A stretch of DNA of 64,000 bases from an uncultured Thermanaerothrix sp. (GTDB lineage Bacteria > Chloroflexota > Anaerolineae > Anaerolineales > Anaerolineaceae): the NCBI RefSeq assembly GCF_938028735.1, contig NZ_CALIMF010000004.1, positions 60,294 to 124,293 on the forward strand. The letters run 5' to 3'. Below, piece after piece: positions 1 through 7,174 of the stretch. Below the pieces are notes generated by a model. That model was given only the letters and a program-made list of their open reading frames with translations, was not told the origin of the DNA and ran no database searches. Each line of letters opens with the position of its first letter. The stretch's first letter is position 1. The position numbers and the translations under genes were made by a program.

Positions 1-185
1 AGGATGGCTGTTTCTACCATTTTATTCTATGTCTCCTGTAATCATTCTAATATTAGATTGATTATAAACTTGTATTCATTATAAACAAAGTTAGTTGCTT
101 GTCAACCCCTTAACCTCCCTTTGCGCCGCCAAGTACACGATCATGCTAAAATGAGTTAAATTTAGAACGTCAAAGGAGGTTTCAG
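1..185. other. AT-rich upstream region with a 9-bp direct repeat
   Basis: No gene is visible in this stretch. The sequence ATTATAAAC occurs at 61-69 and again at 78-86, a 17-bp period that could be a regulator site or chance in AT-rich DNA. A clear ribosome binding site (AAAGGAGG, about 173-180) precedes the gene at 186. I could not pair a convincing -35 with a -10. Confidence 0.35.
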
Positions 186-851
186 ATGATCAAACATAAC
201 TCTTCATGGGTTCTCTCTTTGCTCCTTGTCATCCTTTTATTACCCGCTCTGGCCTGTGGCCTACCCAGCCAGGCCGCGCCAACGCCCACCCCACAAGCAA
301 AGATCCTTTTTCAGGATGACTTCTCCGATCCCAATAGTGGATGGGATCGCCGCCAAGATGACGACGGGGTTACTGACTACACCGGCGATGGGGCCTATCG
401 CATTCGTGTGGATACCCCCAACTTGGAGGTATGGGCAAATCCGGGACAAAACTTCACAGATGTACGGATTGAGGTGGATGCCACCAAAGTTGCTGGACCC
501 GATGATAATGATTTTGGCCTCCTCTGCCGGTATGTAGACACGCAGAATTTCTACTTCTTCCTCATCAGCAGTGATGGTTACTTTGGCATCGGCAAAAAGG
601 TAAATGGTGAAGCGCAGGTGCTCGGCGCCAAGAACCTGGAGCCCCACACTGCCATTCGACAAGGAACTACTACGAATCACATACAGGCGGATTGCGTGGG
701 CAATGCCTTGAGTCTCTATGTCAACGGCACCCTGTTGCGCACGGTCAAGGATGATACCTTTCAAGAGGGTGATGTCGGCCTGACGGCGGGCACTTATGAC
801 GAAGCCGGTGTTGAGATCCTTTTCGATAATTTTGTAGTCTACGCACCCTAA
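186..851 (+). CDS. Secreted lipoprotein with a laminin-G/DUF1080-like sandwich domain
   Basis: This 221-residue protein starts with a lipoprotein signal peptide: a hydrophobic core to about residue 23 and a lipobox ending LALAC-like (PALAC). A short PTPTP linker follows. From about residue 40 the pattern LFQDDFSDPNSGW, alternating beta-strand segments and a terminal DNFVVY resemble the concanavalin-like fold found in DUF1080 and LamG-type domains, which often bind carbohydrate. A strong AAAGGAGG ribosome binding site fixes the start. It is probably anchored on the outer face of the membrane. The substrate is unknown. The gene is monocistronic, with a terminator just after it. Confidence 0.75.
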   Translation: MIKHNSSWVLSLLLVILLLPALACGLPSQAAPTPTPQAKILFQDDFSDPNSGWDRRQDDDGVTDYTGDGAYRIRVDTPNLEVWANPGQNFTDVRIEVDATKVAGPDDNDFGLLCRYVDTQNFYFFLISSDGYFGIGKKVNGEAQVLGAKNLEPHTAIRQGTTTNHIQADCVGNALSLYVNGTLLRTVKDDTFQEGDVGLTAGTYDEAGVEILFDNFVVYAP

Positions 852-886
852 TCAGGCTGTCCTTTACCCCCAAACCCTTTCGATTC

Positions 887-918
887 ACCCCCTATTGCGA
901 ATAGGGGGTATCTTTTTT
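887..918 (+). terminator. Rho-independent terminator
   Basis: A perfect 10-bp stem (887-896 with 900-909, 3-nt loop GCG) is followed by a T-rich run at 911-918. It lies 36 bp after the lipoprotein stop codon. Confidence 0.85.
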
Positions 919-1315
919 AAGACCCCCTACTGAACGTGAGTTTCTCCGATAATCCTCGACACTTTGCCCACGCTATAAGGTATCTTCTTTCTCAAAGCCC
1001 CCATACTGAATTGTAAGAGGAGATGGCGCATGAGATAGAAAACAATGGCAATTTCTTCCCCAACGCCTTTGCGCTGCTTGAACCTGCTGATGAATCGGGT
1101 GGCGGAGTTTGCTCTCCTGATAGCCCGTAGCCTAACCACCCGCAATTGGATGGTGCGTTCTATTGAACGCCAAATCCATGAACAATTCGATAATGCCTCA
1201 GCGGTTATAATTAGAATAGAGATGCGGAAGGGGATGTGTAGCCTCACCCCCGTAATAAGATCGGCTTGCGGCTAAAGTCTCGTTCTACCCTGCCTGCATC
1301 GAAGGGAGAGGGGCC
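919..1315. other. Gene-free stretch, possibly decayed sequence
   Basis: About 400 bp with no reading frame I can support. Overlapping open frames exist on both strands (927-1247 minus, 1045-1275 plus), but neither has a ribosome binding site or a recognisable family. Their Arg/Ile/Ser-rich composition is unlike the neighbouring proteins. It may be the remnant of a mobile element or a lost gene. Confidence 0.4.
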
Positions 1316-2794
1316 ATGATCTGTGTGTGGACAGTCCTTGTTGGCTATCTGATCGGCTCGCTTTCCGCCGCCATTCCTATCAGCCGCTGGTGGAGTGGAC
1401 AGGATATCCGCACCTTAGGAGATGCCAACGCTGGCACCGCCAATGTTGCGCGCCATCTCGGTCTCAAGCCAGCAGCTCTGGTGGCTATAGTAGATATCGC
1501 CAAAGGTGGGATTGCCATTCTGACTGCGCGGGCGTTTTCGGCACCCGAAGCCTGTGTTGTAATGGCGGGTGTGGCGGCAGTGCTGGGACATCGCTTTCCA
1601 ATCTACTTTCGCTTTCGCGGGGGGCGCGGGCTGGCCACAACGCTAGGCGCCTTGCTGGCTCTGGTTCCGCGTCAAATGCTGATGACCCTCCCGCTCTACG
1701 GCATGATTTACCTGGGAAGTCGGGGAAGCGGCATTTTGGCAACCCTACTGGCTTTCCCCGTGTTGATGCTGCTCATTTACTGGGATGGCTACGATGCCTG
1801 GATCGTCACTGCACCTCTCATTCTGGCTTTCACCACCGCTGCATGTTCCCTGCCTGAAGTTTTGGCCCGTTGGCAAAAGACACGGGATGCCCGGCGTTTG
1901 CTTTATGATCTCCTTCACCCCCGGGTGACTGCAATCCCTGAGGTGACCACCGTGGTCATGACAGATAGCGTGGCCTCGTTACCCCCTGAATTGTGCCAGC
2001 GTGAAGGCATTCGCCTGCTCCCTATGGCTGTGATCCTGCCCCAGGGCGTAGTGCGGGATGGCGTGGATATTGATACTCACGAGTACTACCGGCGCTTGCG
2101 TAGCGACGGGCTTTTGCCCAAAACTTCGGCCCCTGCGCCGGGCGAATACTTGCAGGCCATCCGTCAATTTGTTACTCCCCATCAGGTAGCGCTGATTCTG
2201 ACACCGCCCGCAGAACTGACCCAATGCTTCTTCAGTGCCAGCCTGGCTGCGCAAATGGCCGCCGAAGAAGGGCTACAAGCCCGTGTGGTAGATACCCGTC
2301 TAGCGGGGCCGGCGCAGGGGCTACTGGCACTGGCCGCGGCGCGTTTGGCGGCGAGCGGCGCCAGTGCCGAGCAAATCATTGAGGCACTTCCAGCATTAAT
2401 CCCCCGCATTGGAATTGTAGGGGTACTAGACACACTTAGCTTCGTCGCTCAGAGCGGACGCGTTAGCGTTGTTAATTCGCTTGTGGAGTCCGCTTTGCGC
2501 CTCTACCCCGTTCTTTCACTTTATCAGGGTCATATCCGCCTGGAAGGCGTTGAACGCACGCGCCGAAAAGCCATTGAGCGCATGATTGAATGGTTACAAA
2601 AGCATCTGAGTGGAAAGATCACCGCGCTCATCTGCTTCCACGCTGACGCTCCCGATGAAGGTCAAGCGCTTTATCAACGCTTGGTGGAGTTGCTCCGGCC
2701 ACGCGAACATTACCTGACCGAACTCACCCCCGTGATCGGTGCTCATGCCGGGCCGGGTGTAGTGGGTGCCGCCTGGTGGCAAAGCGACGAATGA
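1316..2794 (+). CDS. PlsY (acyl-phosphate glycerol-3-phosphate acyltransferase) fused to a DegV fatty-acid-binding domain
   Basis: Two families are joined in 492 residues. Residues 1-190 match the integral membrane enzyme PlsY, which moves an acyl chain from acyl-phosphate to glycerol-3-phosphate. Visible motifs are GDANAGTANVARHLG (35-49), DIAKGG (60-65) and GHRFPIYFRFRGGRGLATT (91-109), with several hydrophobic segments between. Residues about 211-490 match DegV/FakB: TDSVASLPPEL near 216, PKTSAPAPGEY, and LDTLSFVAQSGRVS. FakB proteins carry fatty acids to the kinase FakA, which makes the acyl-phosphate used by PlsX and PlsY. The frame runs through the junction without interruption. The start has a GGGAGAGG ribosome binding site. 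Free-standing PlsY is about 200 residues and DegV about 280. Confidence 0.9.
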   Translation: MICVWTVLVGYLIGSLSAAIPISRWWSGQDIRTLGDANAGTANVARHLGLKPAALVAIVDIAKGGIAILTARAFSAPEACVVMAGVAAVLGHRFPIYFRFRGGRGLATTLGALLALVPRQMLMTLPLYGMIYLGSRGSGILATLLAFPVLMLLIYWDGYDAWIVTAPLILAFTTAACSLPEVLARWQKTRDARRLLYDLLHPRVTAIPEVTTVVMTDSVASLPPELCQREGIRLLPMAVILPQGVVRDGVDIDTHEYYRRLRSDGLLPKTSAPAPGEYLQAIRQFVTPHQVALILTPPAELTQCFFSASLAAQMAAEEGLQARVVDTRLAGPAQGLLALAAARLAASGASAEQIIEALPALIPRIGIVGVLDTLSFVAQSGRVSVVNSLVESALRLYPVLSLYQGHIRLEGVERTRRKAIERMIEWLQKHLSGKITALICFHADAPDEGQALYQRLVELLRPREHYLTELTPVIGAHAGPGVVGAAWWQSDE

Positions 2795-2878
2795 ATCAGA
2801 TTCACGCTCATTTTATGGTACAAGCACACTTCTTGTGGCATACTCTGGGTGAAAATTCTGCCCCGCAGGTCATCTCCC

Positions 2879-3280
2879 ATGTTTGAGTGGAAGCCTATTT
2901 ATAGCATCGGTGTAGCACAATACGATGAACAACACAAGCGCCTGTTTACCATTGCTCAGACACTTTATGATGCCATGAGCGCAGGCCAGGGGCGAGTGGT
3001 GTTGAATGAAATTTTTGATGAACTAATCGACTATACTCGCACCCATTTTGCTTCGGAAGAAGCGCTCATGACGCGCTATGCCTACCCCGATTACGAAACC
3101 CACCGTTTGCAGCACGAAGACTTAACCCGACAAGTCGTCGAACTGCGCGATAAATACCGCAATGGACAAATCGCTCTTTCCATCACCGTGATGAACTTCC
3201 TCAAAGACTGGTTGCGCAATCACATTTACGAGAGCGACAAACGTTACGGCCAATTCCTCAATCAAAAAGGCGTGCGCTAA
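2879..3280 (+). CDS. Bacteriohemerythrin
   Basis: This 133-residue protein is a single hemerythrin domain that binds O2 with a di-iron site. All seven expected ligands are present: His19, His56, Glu60, His75, His79, His115 and Asp120 (motifs DEQHKRLF, HFASEE, HRLQH, HIYESDK). I chose the ATG at 2879 because the family starts with the FEW/W-x-x-x-Y-S-I-G segment. A GTG at 2849 would add ten atypical residues. It is soluble and cytoplasmic, with a role in oxygen storage, sensing or detoxification. It stands alone, and its terminator overlaps the stop codon. Confidence 0.92.
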   Translation: MFEWKPIYSIGVAQYDEQHKRLFTIAQTLYDAMSAGQGRVVLNEIFDELIDYTRTHFASEEALMTRYAYPDYETHRLQHEDLTRQVVELRDKYRNGQIALSITVMNFLKDWLRNHIYESDKRYGQFLNQKGVR

Positions 3281-3296
3281 GAACCGCACGCCTTTC
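3268..3296 (+). terminator. Terminator overlapping the hemerythrin stop codon
   Basis: A 9-bp perfect stem (3268-3276 with 3285-3293) with an 8-nt loop containing the TAA stop, followed by a short T stretch. Confidence 0.7.
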
Positions 3297-3330
3297 TATG
3301 TTTCGCTTGATTCAATTTGCCGGATAAAGA

Positions 3331-3648
3331 TCAGAGCGTATTCCCCCGCTCGCGCTCTAGTAGCAGATGGGTCGCGCGCGTATTCTCCTCCACCGCAATC
3401 AAGAGATCTAAAACCTCCCCCGCCCCGTAGAGGAAAACGGCACTAATCACACCCCAAAGGAGTACCCACAAGCCGCTAAGCACTCCCAGACCACGCATCA
3501 TAAAGCGCCAATCCCCTGGCCCCAACATGCGCGCGGCGCCCCCTACAAACATAGCCACCGTTGCAATTAATGCGCCGAAAAACACAATGACGCCCAACAC
3601 TTTGAAGATAATGCCGATAACACGTAAAGCCCCAAAGCGTTTCTCCAT
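3331..3648 (-). CDS. Small membrane protein of unknown function
   Basis: 105 residues with two hydrophobic segments (about 9-33 and 48-75) and a polar C-terminal tail, which suggests a two-pass membrane protein. A GGAGGT ribosome binding site lies about 12 nt before the ATG. I do not recognise the family. It is divergent from the deacetylase-family gene at 3734, and the two promoters share the 3649-3733 interval. Confidence 0.6.
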   Translation of the reverse strand: MEKRFGALRVIGIIFKVLGVIVFFGALIATVAMFVGGAARMLGPGDWRFMMRGLGVLSGLWVLLWGVISAVFLYGAGEVLDLLIAVEENTRATHLLLERERGNTL

Positions 3649-3674
3649 GGGTTATGCACCTCCGTTTCTAAGGA

Positions 3675-3703
3675 TAGACAGACTTCTAAGGAGTAACTAT
3701 AAT
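3675..3703 (+). promoter_or_regulatory. Sigma-70-type promoter for the deacetylase-family gene
   Basis: TAGACA (3675-3680), a 17-bp spacer, then a perfect TATAAT (3698-3703). The start codon is 30 bp downstream. Confidence 0.7.
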
Positions 3704-3733
3704 CCTTATTGCCACGGTTTGCCAAGAGTCTCA

Positions 3734-4633
3734 ATGCACGTTTTCTACTCTGATCACTGTCCCTTTCCACTACCCGCAGGGCATCGCTTTCCGGCGGAGA
3801 AATACCGCCTCCTGCGCGAAGCCCTGCTGCAGCAGGGGGTGCTCACATCCCTTGAACTTCACCCAGCGGATCCCATCCCTCTTGAAGTGCTTGCCTTGGC
3901 GCACACGCGCACCTATATCCAGGCCGTTCTGGATGGGTATCTCTCTCCTCAAATCGAACGTCAGATTGGACTGCCGTGGAGCCCAGAACTGGCCTGGCGC
4001 TCCCTCTTGAGCGTAGGCGGCACCTGGCAAGCCGCCCAGGTGGCCTTGCAAGAAGGCATCGGCGGCAACCTGGCAGGCGGGACACATCATGCCTTGGCGG
4101 ACCAAGGAATGGGCTTCTGTGTTTTCAACGACGTGGCGGTAACCGCGCTGGCGCTGCTTGAGGCCGGGTGGGTGCAACGGGTGGCCGTAGTGGATTTAGA
4201 TGTACACCAAGGCAACGGCACCGCTGCTATCCTGGCAGGCCGCCCTGAAATTTTCACCCTCAGCCTACATGGCGAGAAAAACTACCCATTCCGCAAAATC
4301 CCTTCCACGCTCGACATTGGCTTGCCCGACCACTGCGATGATGAAACCTATCTGACCGCCCTACGAGAGGCGCTGGACACCGTTCTGGCCTTCCATCCCC
4401 AGATGGTGCTTTACCTTGCCGGTGCCGATCCCTTAGCAGCTGACCGCCTGGGACGTTTGGACCTGAGCCACGCAGGTCTGGAACAACGCGATCGCATGGT
4501 ACTGGAGGCCTGTGCCGCTTATGGCATCCCCGTGACTCTGGTCATGGCCGGCGGTTACGCCAAACCGATTGATCTCACGGTAGCCGCTCATCTGCAGACC
4601 TATGTACTGGCACGCGAAATCATAGGGAACTAA
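3734..4633 (+). CDS. Histone deacetylase family metal-dependent hydrolase
   Basis: 299 residues matching the arginase/deacetylase fold of bacterial class IV-like HDACs and acetoin-utilisation (AcuC-like) proteins. Visible motifs are GGTHHA (the catalytic His pair), FCVFND, VVDLDVHQGNGTA (metal-binding Asp and His) and the late LAGADP segment that supplies another metal-binding Asp. These enzymes remove acyl groups from lysine or small amines using Zn. The longer open frame begins at 3527, but that part overlaps the opposite gene, and the promoter at 3675-3703 lies inside it, so I use the ATG at 3734. The substrate cannot be told from sequence. Confidence 0.88.
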   Translation: MHVFYSDHCPFPLPAGHRFPAEKYRLLREALLQQGVLTSLELHPADPIPLEVLALAHTRTYIQAVLDGYLSPQIERQIGLPWSPELAWRSLLSVGGTWQAAQVALQEGIGGNLAGGTHHALADQGMGFCVFNDVAVTALALLEAGWVQRVAVVDLDVHQGNGTAAILAGRPEIFTLSLHGEKNYPFRKIPSTLDIGLPDHCDDETYLTALREALDTVLAFHPQMVLYLAGADPLAADRLGRLDLSHAGLEQRDRMVLEACAAYGIPVTLVMAGGYAKPIDLTVAAHLQTYVLAREIIGN

Positions 4634-4636
4634 GAT

Positions 4637-5929
4637 TCATCCCAAGGACCGCAGCGTAGGACGCCGAAACGCCACCAATCCACTAAAAATCAACGACACA
4701 AAAGCGCCCCCTCCAATGGCTAGCGGGGCTCCCAACCAATCTGCCATCAAGCCGGCCTGCAAGCCGCCGATACGCATCATGCCCTGAACGGTCATCGAAT
4801 ATACGGCCATGACGCGTCCTCGAAAGGCATCCGGGGTATGTAATTGTAATAGCGTGTTCGCCAGCGCATTTTGCAACACAAAGAACCACCCCACCAGAAA
4901 CATCAACCCTAGGGAGAGTAAGAACGAACGTGAAAACGAAAAGGCGATCAGTGTTGCTGGGAACCCCAAACTACCCAATGTCAACCATGCCCCGTGTCGT
5001 GTACGGGAAGGGAAAGACGATACCGTCAACGCCGCCAACACCGCACCCACCCCAACCGCAGTTAGAAGCAGCCCCAGCGGAAGCGCCTCAGGAGCGCGAC
5101 ACGAAAATGCCTCCAGAGGTCCTTCGCACAACGCTGCCACCACCGGACGCGCATCATTTAACAAGATATCCTGCGCAAATACCGGCATTAAGGTGGAATA
5201 GGGCATAGAAAGCAAAGCACTTAGAGCCACCAGGGCAATAAGAAGACGTGGGATCTCCTGCCCAAGGGCAAAACGTAGCCCCTGCCATAGATACGTCCCA
5301 TCCTGGCCGTCCGTTGGGTCCACATGATGATGAGACAAATTGCGCATGGCAAGCAGACTAGCGATAACGGCCAGAAAAGTCAGCGCGTTGATGAAGAAAG
5401 CTACAGCCTCGCCAGCCGTTGCCACCACTCCCCCGGCCAGCGCTGGTCCCACAGCCCGCGCCAGGTTGAACATAGCGGAATTTAGGCCAATGGCATTGGT
5501 TAAGTCCTCTTTACCTTCCACCAGTTCAACCGTCATGGCCTGACGTGCGGGCATATCCACCGCATTGGCAGCTCCAAGGATAAAAGCGAGCGCATAGACA
5601 TGTCCAATCCGCACCTGACCGCTCCAGGTCAACCCGGCCAGCGCAAACGCCTGGATCATCATCACCACCTGCGCCATCAATACCACGCGGCGTTTTGGCC
5701 AGCGATCCGCAACGGCCCCTCCCCAAAAAGAAAATGGCACCAGAGGGATGAGTGCCATAAAATTGACCATTCCTAACGCAGTTGCCGAGCCGGTTAAGCG
5801 ATAGACCAACACCTGCTGAGCCACCGATTGCATCCAGGTGCCGATCAGGGAAACAGACTGACCCACGAACCAAAGCCGGTAATTCCGGTGATGTAGAGCG
5901 CGGAAAGTTCGATTCAAAAACCACCGCAT
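4637..5929 (-). CDS. MFS exporter (MFS_3/enterobactin-exporter-like)
   Basis: 430 residues with about ten to twelve hydrophobic segments and the family sequences FRALHHRNYRLWFVGQ and GGAVADRWPKRRV near the first loop. Related proteins export drugs, siderophores or peptides by proton antiport. There is an unusual Cys-containing loop (ALCEGPLEAFSCRAPEA) between mid-protein helices. I chose the ATG at 5929; a frame from 6019 would add 30 residues and overlap the hydrolase gene. It is the last gene of the signalling operon, 68 bp after the hydrolase. Confidence 0.85.
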   Translation of the reverse strand: MRWFLNRTFRALHHRNYRLWFVGQSVSLIGTWMQSVAQQVLVYRLTGSATALGMVNFMALIPLVPFSFWGGAVADRWPKRRVVLMAQVVMMIQAFALAGLTWSGQVRIGHVYALAFILGAANAVDMPARQAMTVELVEGKEDLTNAIGLNSAMFNLARAVGPALAGGVVATAGEAVAFFINALTFLAVIASLLAMRNLSHHHVDPTDGQDGTYLWQGLRFALGQEIPRLLIALVALSALLSMPYSTLMPVFAQDILLNDARPVVAALCEGPLEAFSCRAPEALPLGLLLTAVGVGAVLAALTVSSFPSRTRHGAWLTLGSLGFPATLIAFSFSRSFLLSLGLMFLVGWFFVLQNALANTLLQLHTPDAFRGRVMAVYSMTVQGMMRIGGLQAGLMADWLGAPLAIGGGAFVSLIFSGLVAFRRPTLRSLG

Positions 5930-5997
5930 ATGATAGGCCTTTGCAAAGCCGTGATGGACATGGTGGTTCCCATATTGACGATTGAGTCTTTGCTCCC

Positions 5998-6783
5998 TCA
6001 GCGCACCCGGCGCTTCCACTCCTCCTTGAGTTGCAACTGGCGCGGACTCTCCCCAGAGGGAAGGGCTAGAAAGTCGTTCATCAGGCGGTTGAACTTACTG
6101 CTATCATCTAGCATCGGAAAGTGTCCCGCATCCTCAAAGTAAATCAGGTGCATGTTTTCAGGCATGCGGCTCACCTGCTCGGCAGAAGCTGGTTCGACTA
6201 AGGGATCATCCAGGCCATAGACCAGCAAGCAGGGCAGATCAAACGCTTGCCACAAGGTCACCAGATTTAACTCTCGCAGATCGTCCAGCGAGGCTAGTAC
6301 AGCCTGAGGATCGGTTTTAATGGCATCCGTCAGCACTGGTTCCGTGAGCGGTGAACCACTGAGTAACCCATGAGCCAAATCGTCGGGGCTGGTGGTGCGC
6401 AGACGACTACTCACCTGCTCACGTCCCAGAGGCAGGCTCACTGCCATTAACCGATCTACCGCTTCGGGGTAGCGGGTAGCAAAACGCAACCCGACCAGAG
6501 CACCGAGCCCGTGTCCAATAAGGGCTATTCTGAGAATGCCAATTTTCTCCATAAAAGCGGCCAATAGGGCCACTTGATCATCCAGCCGATAGCGTCGATT
6601 CTTGGCCGTATCGCCAAACCCCCACAGATCTAGCGCATAAGCACGATAATTTAGCGAAATGGCCTGCATCATAGGAATCCAGTAGCGCCACGAACCCACC
6701 CAGCCATGCAAAAAGATGACCGGGCGTCCCCTTCCCAGCACTTCATAATGAACGATAGTTTCTTCCAGTAAAATCGCGCTCAT
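5998..6783 (-). CDS. Alpha/beta hydrolase-fold protein lacking the nucleophile serine
   Basis: 261 residues with the alpha/beta hydrolase pattern: an oxyanion-region HGW at 26-28, an Asp in YGLDDPL and a His in DAGHFP. The nucleophile elbow, normally G-H-S-x-G, reads GHGLG (90-94), so the serine position is Gly92 (codon GGG). The protein is therefore probably not a serine hydrolase, and may be a binding or signalling protein as seen for other catalytically dead members. Its ATG overlaps the stop of the upstream response regulator by 4 bp, so translation is coupled. Confidence 0.85.
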   Translation of the reverse strand: MSAILLEETIVHYEVLGRGRPVIFLHGWVGSWRYWIPMMQAISLNYRAYALDLWGFGDTAKNRRYRLDDQVALLAAFMEKIGILRIALIGHGLGALVGLRFATRYPEAVDRLMAVSLPLGREQVSSRLRTTSPDDLAHGLLSGSPLTEPVLTDAIKTDPQAVLASLDDLRELNLVTLWQAFDLPCLLVYGLDDPLVEPASAEQVSRMPENMHLIYFEDAGHFPMLDDSSKFNRLMNDFLALPSGESPRQLQLKEEWKRRVR

Positions 6784-7166
6784 GGTTCAGACGCTGAGTG
6801 GTGCTTCTCTAAAAGTTCACGCACACGCCGAGTAAGTTCATCCGGCGCAAACGGCTTGAGCAAATACTCAGTGGCTCCCGCCGCTAAACCGGCCTGGATT
6901 TCGGATTCCTGTCCCTTGGCCGAGAGAAAAACGACCGGAATATGCTTCAAGTCAGGGTTGGCTTTAAGAGTCTGGCAAGCCTGATAACCATCCATGCGCG
7001 GCATGCGCACATCCATCAGAATCAGCGCGGGGCGAATCTGTGCAGCCACTTGAACCGCCTCCTCGCCGTTACTCACCGTCGTGACTTCATAACCGGCAAA
7101 ACGCAGGGTAAAAGCAATCAACTCACGGATATCACGTTCATCTTCAGCGACCAGAATATGAGCCAT
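6780..7166 (-). CDS. CheY-like single-domain response regulator
   Basis: 128 residues forming one receiver domain: the acidic pair in AEDERD, phospho-acceptor Asp in ILMDVRMP, Thr/Ser switch in FLSAKG and Lys in LLKPF. There is no output domain, so it acts by protein-protein contact. It lies 8 bp after the giant sensor kinase and overlaps the hydrolase-fold gene by 4 bp, which suggests the kinase phosphorylates it. Confidence 0.95.
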   Translation of the reverse strand: MAHILVAEDERDIRELIAFTLRFAGYEVTTVSNGEEAVQVAAQIRPALILMDVRMPRMDGYQACQTLKANPDLKHIPVVFLSAKGQESEIQAGLAAGATEYLLKPFAPDELTRRVRELLEKHHSASEP

Positions 7167-7174
7167 GGACCTCC

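Noticed and set aside
927..1247. Possible transposase remnant on the minus strand
   Set aside because: No DDE motif or terminal inverted repeat could be seen; kept only as a low-interest gene-free region.
5998..6019. Upstream start for the MFS exporter at 6019
   Set aside because: The added 30 residues are His-rich and not membrane-protein-like, and they overlap the hydrolase gene; ATG 5929 gives the normal family start.
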